Assembly (NCBI GenBank): GCA_015259235.1
Contig: JABZGM010000006.1
Span: 1-23,143 of the forward strand
Origin: Alloprevotella sp.
GTDB taxonomy: Bacteria; Bacteroidota; Bacteroidia; Bacteroidales; Bacteroidaceae
Reading direction: 5' to 3'
DNA length: 23,143 bases
The notes under the pieces were generated by a model. The model was given only the letters and a program-made list of their open reading frames with translations. It searched no databases and was not told the DNA's origin. Positions within the stretch are counted from its first letter, which is position 1, and each line of letters begins with the position of its first letter. The position numbers were made by a program, and so were the translations under genes. Shown here one piece after another: positions 1 through 6,402 of this stretch.

Positions 1-954
1 CTCGAAGCGTTCTCGCATCTCCACAATACCAAGGGCAAGGAGAGCTTCGTCGGTTTCATCGAGTTTTTTCTTGAATTCGAAGGTGAACGATTGGGTGATG
101 GCGCCATTGACAACGTGGAGAAAGTTGATATAAGCCAATTTCTCGTCGCTTTCAATGGAGAAAACATCGATGTCGTAGCTGATTTGTGACACAACTTCTG
201 ATTTAGCACGAAAGTTTTCGATTAAATCATACTTCCGTTTCAATATAGCTGCTTCTTCAAAACGCATTTCTTCAGAAAGTCGCGCCATTTCATCGCGCAG
301 ATGCTGGGCGACTGCGCGAGTGTTTCCTTTGAGAATCTCTCGACAAGCGTCAATGTTGCGCATATACTCCTCGTGTGACTGCTTTCCGATGCAGGCACCA
401 TCGCATTTGTGGATGTGGTAATTGAGACAAAGTTCATATTTCCCCGTTTTCACCCCCACTTCTGTCATTGGTTGATGGCATGGACGCGGTTTGTAGAGCT
501 TTTGACACAAATCCAACAAGGCATACATCGTGGGCAGGTGGCTATAGGGACCAAAATAGGTGGCTCCCCTGCGTTCGCGGTGTCGTGTCTTGAAGATGCG
601 GGGGAGGTATTCTTGGGAAATGGCGATGGAGGGGTAGGTCTTATCGTCTTTGAGTAGGACGTTGTAGCGCGGTTTGTATTGTTTGATGAGCGCATTTTCC
701 AATAGTAAGGCATCTTCTTCTGTGTTCACCACGGTGTAGGTGATGTTGCGAATCTTCGATACCAAGATACTTGTTTTGCGATTTTGGTCCTTATTAAAGT
801 AGGAAGCCACACGGCGCTTAAGATTTTTCGCTTTTCCCACATATATAATGGTGCCTTCCTCATCATAGTATTGGTAGCTCCCTGGTTTTTCGGGGAGATT
901 GGAAACAATCCCTTTGAGCTTTTGCTGAAGCGCTTCTTGTTCTGCCTTGTTCAT
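1..954 (-). CDS. uvrC: UvrABC excinuclease subunit C, C-terminus cut by window edge
   Basis: UvrC makes the dual incisions of nucleotide excision repair after UvrB is loaded on damaged DNA. The visible 318 codons begin at the ATG at 954-952 and run open off the left edge, so roughly half of a usual ~600-residue protein is present. An N-terminal GIY-YIG nuclease domain is seen (PGSYQYYD near residue 24, IYVGKAKNLKRRV near 37). A cysteine-containing stretch (LNYHIHKCDGACIG) and a UVR/UvrB-binding segment (RDEMARLSEEMRFEEAAILK) follow. The endonuclease V-like and HhH domains should lie beyond base 1. It is downstream of apt and mnmG on the same strand, an arrangement I recall from other Bacteroidales. 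Identification is firm; only the end is missing. Confidence 0.96.
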   Translation of the reverse strand, partial: MNKAEQEALQQKLKGIVSNLPEKPGSYQYYDEEGTIIYVGKAKNLKRRVASYFNKDQNRKTSILVSKIRNITYTVVNTEEDALLLENALIKQYKPRYNVLLKDDKTYPSIAISQEYLPRIFKTRHRERRGATYFGPYSHLPTMYALLDLCQKLYKPRPCHQPMTEVGVKTGKYELCLNYHIHKCDGACIGKQSHEEYMRNIDACREILKGNTRAVAQHLRDEMARLSEEMRFEEAAILKRKYDLIENFRAKSEVVSQISYDIDVFSIESDEKLAYINFLHVVNGAITQSFTFEFKKKLDETDEALLALGIVEMRERFE

Positions 955-970
955 GGTGTTGTGCTACTAA

Positions 971-1024
971 GAAAAGACGACCTCTTCTGCGGAACTGTTT
1001 GAAAGTCCGTGGAGGAAGGTCGCC
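971..1024 (-). terminator. Possible intrinsic terminator between apt and uvrC
   Basis: Read on the minus strand, GGCGACC (1024-1018) pairs with GGTCGTC (982-976), including one G-T wobble. A second pairing element lies inside (CGGAC with GTTCCG), and TTTTC follows at 975-971. It lies 46 bp past the apt stop and 16 bp before the uvrC start, so it could terminate or attenuate read-through from apt into uvrC. The T-run is short, so efficiency is doubtful. Confidence 0.45.
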
Positions 1025-1069
1025 TTTGTGGGTGAAATGGGGAAAACAATGCTTTTCTACGAGACGTGA

Positions 1070-1606
1070 TTACTCGTTGAGTGTGAGCAGGGCGGTAATT
1101 TCAGCCTTGTTTCCGAGGAATTCTTTTCCTTTTAATCCCTCCATACGGAGCTCTATGAGGAAGTTGACGTATATTTTTTTTGCGCCAAAAGAATCAACCA
1201 AGTCGATGGCTGCTTTCATCGAGCCACCCGTGGCGAGTAAATCGTCGTGAATGAGTACTACGTCTTCCGATGAAATCGCATCGGTGTGGATTTCTATTAC
1301 ATCTTCTCCGTACTCTTTGAGGTAACTTTGTTTGCGTGTCTCTCCTGGCAGTTTGCCAATCTTTCGGCACATCACGAAACCTACACCGAGACGTTGTGCC
1401 AAAATAGCTCCCATCACAAAACCGCGACTTTCGATGCCGACAACTTTGGTGATACCTTTGTCTTTATAAAGGCGCACTAATTCGTCTAGAATCTCATTCA
1501 AGCACGTAGGCTCGATGAAAAGGGTGGAAACGTCTTTGAACTGAATGCCTGGCTTGGGGAAATTGGGGATGTTTCTCAGGTGAGAGAGTAACAATTCTGT
1601 ATTCAT
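1070..1606 (-). CDS. apt: Adenine phosphoribosyltransferase
   Basis: Apt salvages adenine by joining it to PRPP, giving AMP and pyrophosphate in the cytoplasm. The 178-residue product has the usual family length. It carries the type I phosphoribosyltransferase PRPP loop (VVLIHDDLLATGGSM, residues 116-130, with the acidic pair D121-D122), the GIESRGF segment at 57-63 and the N-terminal FPKPGIQFKD region (16-25) typical of Apt. The ATG at 1606-1604 fits the family N-terminus and no better upstream start exists. It lies between mnmG (184 bp upstream) and uvrC (115 bp downstream) on the same strand. The upstream gap contains a parS site and a palindrome, so separate initiation or regulation from mnmG is possible. 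Confidence 0.97.
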   Translation of the reverse strand: MNTELLLSHLRNIPNFPKPGIQFKDVSTLFIEPTCLNEILDELVRLYKDKGITKVVGIESRGFVMGAILAQRLGVGFVMCRKIGKLPGETRKQSYLKEYGEDVIEIHTDAISSEDVVLIHDDLLATGGSMKAAIDLVDSFGAKKIYVNFLIELRMEGLKGKEFLGNKAEITALLTLNE

Positions 1607-1639
1607 AAGTGTTTGATAATTCGTCGAATGTCGCTGTTT

Positions 1640-1655
1640 TGTTTCACGTGGAACA
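1640..1655. promoter_or_regulatory. parS: parS centromere-like site (ParB binding)
   Basis: The 16-mer TGTTTCACGTGGAACA reads TGTTCCACGTGAAACA on the other strand. That matches the widely conserved bacterial parS consensus (TGTTNCACGTGAAACA) at every position. It sits in the noncoding gap between apt and mnmG, 34 bp upstream of the apt start. Chromosomal ParB binds such sites, spreads, and directs origin segregation together with ParA and SMC. No parA or parB gene lies in this window. The CACGTG core recurs elsewhere only inside genes and without the flanking arms. Confidence 0.85.
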
Positions 1656-1681
1656 TAAGTGTTTTTCGATGTTTCGCACGG

Positions 1682-1695
1682 GAAATCGCGATTTC
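1682..1695. repeat. Perfect 14-bp palindrome in the mnmG-apt gap
   Basis: GAAATCGCGATTTC is its own reverse complement. It lies 27 bp from the parS site. A broader foldback using CGATG (1668-1672) and CATCG (1695-1699) overlaps it. It could be a dimeric regulator site or an RNA structure in the apt leader; no factor can be named. Confidence 0.5.
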
Positions 1696-1789
1696 ATCGA
1701 TTTTAGTTCCTTTTAGAAGGGCGTTCCTTAGAGTGAAACTGAAACTATGTGGTGTAAACGGTTGATTCTGTAGAAAATGATACGAAAAA

Positions 1790-3682
1790 CTATCTTCCTA
1801 GAAGTACAAGCAGGACGGAGATGTCTGAGGGGGAAACACCTGGGATGCGGGATGCCTGTGCCAAAGTTTCTGGATTCACCGCTGCCAACTTCTGGCGTGC
1901 TTCTGTAGATAGCTGTGTGAGGGAATGGTAGTCGAAACGGTCGCGGATGCGGATGTCTTCGAGGCGTTGCATTTTGTCTGCCAGTGCTCGTTCGCGAGCA
2001 ATGTAGCCATCATATTTAATGAGGATTTCTGTCGCTTCCATCGTTTCTTCCCGATCCACGTTGTCGGGCGATACAGCACCGAAGAAGGTCTTCACCGTGG
2101 GATTATCTTGAAGATGGGAGAAATCAGCTATTTTTAGTTCTGGGCGTGCGATGAGTTCAAACAATTTTGCTCCGTGATTGAGCGGTTGTGAACAATGCTG
2201 TTCTAAAAGTGCATTGACTTCGCTGGGTTTCATGTTTCCCGTCTTTGCTGTTTCTATCATCTGTTTGATGATGTCTTGCTTGCGATGGAATCGCTCTATA
2301 CGTTCGGGCGTGGCAATGCCGAAACGCTCTGCATAGGGGGTAAGGCGCATGTCGGCATTGTCTTGTCGGAGCAAAATGCGATATTCAGCGCGAGAGGTGA
2401 ACATGCGATAGGGTTCGTCGACACCTTTTGTTACTAGATCATCGATGAGTACGCCTATATAGGCTTCATCGCGTCCGAGTGTGAAACGGTCGTTGCCATT
2501 ACAAGAGAGTGCGGCATTGATGCCAGCTACGATGCCTTGTCCGCCTGCTTCTTCATATCCTGTGGTGCCGTTCACCTGTCCAGCAAAGAATAGCCCTTCC
2601 ACTTTCTTCGATTCCAACGAGTGGTGGAGTTGTGTGGGAGGGAAGAAGTCGTATTCGATGGCGTAACCAGGGCGATATACTTTGACATCGCGGAAACAAG
2701 GCATTTGTTTGAGTGCTTCGATTTGCACATTCATTGGAAGTGACGACGAGAAACCATTTAGGTAAAGCTCGTTAGTGTCCAAACCTTCTGGTTCTAAGAA
2801 CAGCGGATGCGAATCGCGACCCTCAAACGTTACAAGTTTTGTTTCGATGGATGGGCAATATCTTGGACCGATGGATTGGATTTGTCCATTATAAAGCGGA
2901 GAGTCTTCGAGCCCTTGGCGCAAGATGCGGTGAACTTCTGCATTGGTGTTGCACGTCCAGCAGTTGAGTTGTGGAAGTGGTCGATGCTCTGAAATGAAAG
3001 AAAAGCGGTGAAAATCGTTTTCACCAGGTTGCAACTCCATTTCGTCGAAGTGTACCGAACGCGCATCGATGCGGACGGGAGTACCGGTCTTCATGCGAAG
3101 GCTTTCGATGCCGAGTTCGTTGAGTGCTGTGGTGAGGAAGGTTGAAGCAGGTTCGGCGCAGCGACCACCTGGCACCATCTTCTTGCCGATGTGCATCAAA
3201 CCATTGAGGAAGGTGCCCGCTGTGATGACAACTGCCCCTGCACGAAACTCCGCGCCCCAAATCGTTCGTAAACCAGCAATTCTGCCGTTTTCAACGAGGA
3301 GCTCGCTCACTTCGTCTTGCCAGACATCAAGATTGTTGGTGTTTTCGATGCGGTGGCGCCATTCTGCGATGAAGCGAATGCGGTCGCATTGTGCTCGTCG
3401 ACTCCACATGGCAGGACCTTTGGAGCGGTTGAGCATGCGGAATTGTATGGCAGTGGCGTCTGTCACCAAGCCCATTTGTCCGCCTAGTGCATCAATCTCG
3501 CGCACAATCTGACCTTTGGCAATCCCACCCACGGCAGGATTGCAGCTCATTTGTGCTATTTTGTTCATGTCCATCGTAATAAGAACAGTGCGTGCACCCA
3601 TGCGCGCAGCAGCGGAGGCAGCTTCGCAACCTGCGTGTCCTGCTCCTACCACAATGACATCATAGTGAAATATCGTGTCCAT
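1790..3682 (-). CDS. mnmG: tRNA uridine-5-carboxymethylaminomethyl(34) synthesis enzyme MnmG (GidA)
   Basis: With MnmE, MnmG installs the (carboxymethyl)aminomethyl group at C5 of wobble uridine U34 in several tRNAs, using FAD, NADH and methylenetetrahydrofolate. The N-terminal dinucleotide-binding motif VGAGHAGCEAA (about residues 11-21), the MSCNPAVGGIAKG segment and RYCPSIETK with its conserved cysteine identify the family. The C-terminal helical region (ATEILIKYDGYI onward) is intact. I start it at the ATG at 3682-3680 (630 aa, the usual length). A TTG three codons upstream is also in frame, but it overlaps a promoter-like TAACTTTG. The downstream neighbours apt and uvrC are on the same strand. 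Confidence 0.97.
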   Translation of the reverse strand: MDTIFHYDVIVVGAGHAGCEAASAAARMGARTVLITMDMNKIAQMSCNPAVGGIAKGQIVREIDALGGQMGLVTDATAIQFRMLNRSKGPAMWSRRAQCDRIRFIAEWRHRIENTNNLDVWQDEVSELLVENGRIAGLRTIWGAEFRAGAVVITAGTFLNGLMHIGKKMVPGGRCAEPASTFLTTALNELGIESLRMKTGTPVRIDARSVHFDEMELQPGENDFHRFSFISEHRPLPQLNCWTCNTNAEVHRILRQGLEDSPLYNGQIQSIGPRYCPSIETKLVTFEGRDSHPLFLEPEGLDTNELYLNGFSSSLPMNVQIEALKQMPCFRDVKVYRPGYAIEYDFFPPTQLHHSLESKKVEGLFFAGQVNGTTGYEEAGGQGIVAGINAALSCNGNDRFTLGRDEAYIGVLIDDLVTKGVDEPYRMFTSRAEYRILLRQDNADMRLTPYAERFGIATPERIERFHRKQDIIKQMIETAKTGNMKPSEVNALLEQHCSQPLNHGAKLFELIARPELKIADFSHLQDNPTVKTFFGAVSPDNVDREETMEATEILIKYDGYIARERALADKMQRLEDIRIRDRFDYHSLTQLSTEARQKLAAVNPETLAQASRIPGVSPSDISVLLVLLGR

Positions 3683-3688
3683 ATCCTG

Positions 3689-3720
3689 CAAAGTTAATGA
3701 TTTTCGGGCAGATAACCGAA
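3689..3720 (-). promoter_or_regulatory. Candidate Bacteroides-type promoter for mnmG
   Basis: On the minus strand TAACTTTG (3696-3689) matches the Bacteroides -7 consensus TAnnTTTG exactly. Exactly 20 nt upstream is TTCG (3720-3717), one mismatch from the -33 TTTG. Only six bases separate the box from the chosen ATG at 3682, so transcription would begin at or almost at the start codon. Confidence 0.5.
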
Positions 3721-4015
3721 TTCTGTTCTCGAGCTGTATTCTTCAAAATAGGTGGTCGTAAATTAAACCATCCCGTTTTGAGGAGTTGTGTGGGAATTCT
3801 TATTCGATGAAATCGGTGCTTTTTGAAGGAGGGAGGAAGATATTTAATAATTCCAAAATGAATAGATCTGTGCATTATGGATAAAAAAAGTGACGCCACG
3901 AGAATTCTCGTAGCGTCACTAGAAATGGGGATGATGATGTGAGAAGAATAAGAAGATATGTATAAGGAGCGTGGCGTGCAGTAGTTGCTTTTGCCGCAAT
4001 CCCAATACTTTGTCT
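3692..4015. other. Intergenic region, thioesterase to mnmG (324 bp)
   Basis: The region holds the mnmG promoter candidate at its left end and the thioesterase terminator at 3883-3920. Between 3721 and 3882, and between 3921 and 4015, I see no convincing gene, RNA or repeat. An open minus-strand frame crosses the region (3660-4049), but its predicted product looks random. Confidence 0.6.
3883..3920 (-). terminator. Strong intrinsic terminator after the thioesterase gene
   Basis: Read on the minus strand, AGTGACGC (3920-3913) pairs perfectly with GCGTCACT (3896-3889). After one mismatch the stem continues as ACGAG with CTCGT. Seven T residues follow at 3889-3883. It lies about 95 bp past the thioesterase stop and isolates that gene from mnmG. 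Confidence 0.88.
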
Positions 4016-4444
4016 TTATAATCCAAACTTCTCGTTGAGTTCTGGGCAATCAGACAAGCGACCGTTGATGATGGCTACAATGTCGGTTTGTGCGCGGAGA
4101 GAAAGTACTTCCTTTTGGTAAGACGAATCTTTGAGCGCACGCTTTTCATCGGCTAAACGCACAATGTCCTGATGGAAGACATAGCGAAGACCTTGTTTTT
4201 CGAGCGCAAGACGGACCTCGAACTTATCACCAGGACGGAGTGATGTTTTGAAACGCATGTTGAGTTGTGCTACTACCACATCGATGCCGCGTTCGTGAAG
4301 ATCAGCGAATTCGATGCCGAGCGATGCGATGAAGCAGCTTCGGCAATGTTCGTTGTAGTGCTGATAGACTGCATTGTTCACGATGCCTTGGATATCGCAC
4401 TCGTAGTCGCGCACCACCATGGGGAGAGTAAAAATAGGTTGCAT
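4016..4444 (-). CDS. Acyl-CoA thioesterase, hotdog fold (YbgC/FadM-like)
   Basis: The 142-residue product has the length and N-terminal signature of the 4-hydroxybenzoyl-CoA thioesterase/YbgC group of hotdog-fold enzymes, which hydrolyse acyl-CoA thioesters in the cytoplasm. The segment VRDYECDIQGIVNNAVYQHY (residues 11-30) corresponds to the family's V-x-Y-x-D/C-D-x-x-G-V-V-x-x-x-x-Y motif, with D17 the likely catalytic aspartate. It is followed by the helix EHCRSCFIASLGI. The substrate cannot be deduced. The ATG at 4444-4442 gives the canonical start. It lies 79 bp downstream of the DUF2851 gene on the same strand and is followed by a strong terminator, so the two may form a short operon. 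Confidence 0.88.
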   Translation of the reverse strand: MQPIFTLPMVVRDYECDIQGIVNNAVYQHYNEHCRSCFIASLGIEFADLHERGIDVVVAQLNMRFKTSLRPGDKFEVRLALEKQGLRYVFHQDIVRLADEKRALKDSSYQKEVLSLRAQTDIVAIINGRLSDCPELNEKFGL

Positions 4445-4523
4445 ATATTATAAGCTATGAGATGATAAAATCAATGTATGTGAGGAAGTGGATGAAAATG
4501 GTGCCGCTCTTCGTTTGAGGATT

Positions 4524-5933
4524 TTAGAAAAGCGATTTACGCTGTTGGAGATAGCGCGTGCCAAATCTGCAGCGCAAGCAGTCGTGTCGGTCGCAGTATT
4601 GCCATTTGAGTTGCAGCAATGCTTGGGAGTCTGCAGCATGTTCGGCGGTGATGCCTACAGCTTGCCACATCTGCACCACGTGATTGTGCTCCGCCCGAAG
4701 TTGTTCAAGCCAAGTGATGGCTTTGTCCATGAGTGTCGAGTCTTGGTGGTGACGTCCGAAGGCAAAAAGAAGGGGGATGACGGCATTGATCAAAAGTAAA
4801 TCTTGACTTCCTGTTGAAAGGCAGGGCGTAACTTTTAGAGACTTTTTCTTGCTGTCTACTTCTTTTTCGCAAGAAACAGTGTTTATCTCGCGATTTTGCT
4901 CTTGAGAACACTCGAATCCATTATTGTGTTTGTCTTCCTTTTTCGTGGTTTTGGCGGAGCTGTCTCCAAATTTATAGCGGTCTATCCAATAGGGTAGTGT
5001 GTTGAAAGATAGTATGTTGCGTGCGTCTTCTACAGAGGTAGATTGACGGATTCGTGCAAGCGAAAAGCGTTTAGATCCGTAGAGCGCAGCCAACTGAGCC
5101 AGTCGTACGTGCGGAAAATTCTGCGGACGGAGCCGTAGGAATTTCCATTCCAAGGGGGAAATGGGAGTTAGGGAGAATTTTTGTTGAAGAAAGCGATAGT
5201 CGCGCACGAGTGTTTGAAAGTGCGAGTCTTGTTCGGAGGGAGGGGTGCGCTCGATATCTAGCAAACCAGCTTGTCCAAAGAAGAAAGCCTCAATGAGTTG
5301 CGCATCGTCGCGGTGCTTCCCCGTGTGTTGAGGGTCGAGAGTTGCTGCCCATCGTTCAAATGCGTCCGTATTTTTACCAAACCCGAAGGCGCGTGCTAAG
5401 ACGATGAATGCCACGCGTTCCCAGTCACCATTCGTTTCCGTTAGCCAACGGTCTATGCGCTCTGTTTTTTGTTGCAGTCGCTCGAAAGTCAATGCCGAGA
5501 GCCAAGCGTGTACCTCGAAAATCGGCAGTGAAGCCAACAGTTGATGACAAGGAGGATAATCGTCTTCTTCCATCAGTTCGTGATAGTTGTCTGCTACATG
5601 TTGGGGTACCTCAATCACCAGTTGCGGGAGGGTTCTTCCTGACATCGTAGACACTTCTCTGTCAGCTTCGCACACTACATGGAGAATCACATTGTCGTAG
5701 CGTGCATCAGTTTCGTGCTGATGGCGAAACCAGTCGGAAGATCGCAAATGAATCTCCACATTTCCCACCCAAAGTTGTGTGCCGATGCGTATTTTCGCAT
5801 TGAAAAAATCAGGACCCGCATCTGTGTTGTGGAGTCCCACATCGAGCACTTCCACGGCTTCTCCCTGTGTGGTAGAGAGGGAAGTCTGTGGAAATAGGCG
5901 GTGCTGCCAGACATAGTGTAAGAGTGCTTCCAT
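4524..5933 (-). CDS. DUF2851 family protein, function unknown
   Basis: This 469-residue cytoplasmic protein (no signal peptide or membrane segment) belongs to a family I recognise as DUF2851, essentially confined to Bacteroidota and of unknown function. Visible signatures are the N-terminal LLHYVWQHRLF, the NTDAGPDFFNAKI segment (36-48), GNVEIHLRSSDW (57-68) and a C-terminal cysteine cluster CDRHDCLRCRFG (447-458). That cluster holds C447, H450, C452 and C455 and could bind metal. Residues about 327-370 form a Lys/Glu/Ser-rich hydrophilic stretch that looks like an insertion. The ATG at 5933-5931 matches the family N-terminus. It is divergent from the BcerS-like gene and upstream of the thioesterase. 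The family call is confident; no role can be assigned. Confidence 0.85.
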   Translation of the reverse strand: MEALLHYVWQHRLFPQTSLSTTQGEAVEVLDVGLHNTDAGPDFFNAKIRIGTQLWVGNVEIHLRSSDWFRHQHETDARYDNVILHVVCEADREVSTMSGRTLPQLVIEVPQHVADNYHELMEEDDYPPCHQLLASLPIFEVHAWLSALTFERLQQKTERIDRWLTETNGDWERVAFIVLARAFGFGKNTDAFERWAATLDPQHTGKHRDDAQLIEAFFFGQAGLLDIERTPPSEQDSHFQTLVRDYRFLQQKFSLTPISPLEWKFLRLRPQNFPHVRLAQLAALYGSKRFSLARIRQSTSVEDARNILSFNTLPYWIDRYKFGDSSAKTTKKEDKHNNGFECSQEQNREINTVSCEKEVDSKKKSLKVTPCLSTGSQDLLLINAVIPLLFAFGRHHQDSTLMDKAITWLEQLRAEHNHVVQMWQAVGITAEHAADSQALLQLKWQYCDRHDCLRCRFGTRYLQQRKSLF

Positions 5934-6106
5934 GAGTGTATAAGGGGGTACGGAGTGTTTTGGCGAATGTAATAATTTTTTCTTGAAATGGCAAGTGCTA
6001 AGGTTTGATTTCGTGAGAACTTTTTTAGCCTCAGTTGATAGTGTTCATAGGCTATAGATGGTGAGGGGGTAAAGAAGATGAGTTTTGCAAGTGAAAAGAA
6101 GTTTTG

Positions 6107-6129
6107 CTGCTGAGGGAGTGTCTCAGCAG
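6107..6129. repeat. Perfect 8-bp inverted repeat in divergent gap
   Basis: CTGCTGAG (6107-6114) and CTCAGCAG (6122-6129) are exact reverse complements around a 7-nt loop. No T-run follows on either strand, so it is not a typical intrinsic terminator. It may be an operator or part of an unrecognised RNA. Confidence 0.5.
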
Positions 6130-6270
6130 TAAGCGTGCTTGGGAGAGGAGGACCAGTAGTGAAGAAGGGAATGTATGAAATTTGCAAATGCTCTTGTAAA
6201 AAAATGGCTGAGAATGAAGGTGATTTTGAGAAAAAGGTCTAGAAAATGGGCGAAAGTGCGGAGAAAATTG

Positions 6271-6278
6271 TATATTTG
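6271..6278 (+). promoter_or_regulatory. Candidate Bacteroides-type promoter for the BcerS-like gene
   Basis: TATATTTG matches the -7 consensus TAnnTTTG exactly. No good -33 TTTG is found 19-21 nt upstream. It predicts a transcription start near 6284 and a leader of about 120 nt before the ATG at 6403. Confidence 0.5.
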
Positions 6279-6340
6279 CACGATAACATCATCGTGCACT
6301 CGCAAAGGTGTCCCCATAGGGAAGTGCTTTTGCTCTTTTT
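6278..6340 (+). promoter_or_regulatory. Structured leader with two hairpins and T-runs
   Basis: GCACGAT (6278-6284) pairs perfectly with ATCGTGC (6291-6297). A second fold pairs GCACT (6296-6300) with AGTGC (6323-6327), with TCCC/GGGA inside, and is followed by TTTT at 6328-6331 and a further T-rich run to about 6340. The two folds share two bases and so compete. The layout resembles an attenuator, but the stems are short and no known riboswitch class is recognised. Confidence 0.35.
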
Positions 6341-6402
6341 TCCGTGCCGTGAAATGGAAAGAGTGTTTATTGTGCTGGTGCACACCCTTGTTCCTCATTA
6401 TC

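Larger units (their letters stand above)
5934..6402. other. Divergent intergenic region (469 bp)
   Basis: This gap separates the leftward DUF2851 gene from the rightward BcerS-like gene. It contains a perfect hairpin at 6107-6129, a TAnnTTTG box at 6271-6278 and a structured leader. The stretches 5934-6106 and 6130-6270 show no convincing gene or motif. A frame continuous with the downstream gene is open from 6175, but its product looks random and it spans the promoter. Confidence 0.6.

Noticed and set aside
3660..4049. 129-codon minus-strand frame across the thioesterase-mnmG gap
   Set aside because: It spans a strong terminator and a promoter, overlaps both neighbours and has no recognisable features.
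6175..6402. N-terminal extension of the BcerS-like protein by 76 codons
   Set aside because: The frame is open, but the predicted residues are Lys/Arg/Cys-rich and unlike the family, and the stretch contains a TAnnTTTG promoter box and hairpins. MPIHIKKV at 6403 is the family-like start.
5934..6402. Replication origin in the divergent gap
   Set aside because: The parS site and divergent layout prompted the search, but I see no DnaA-box cluster (TTATNCACA) or AT-rich unwinding region there.
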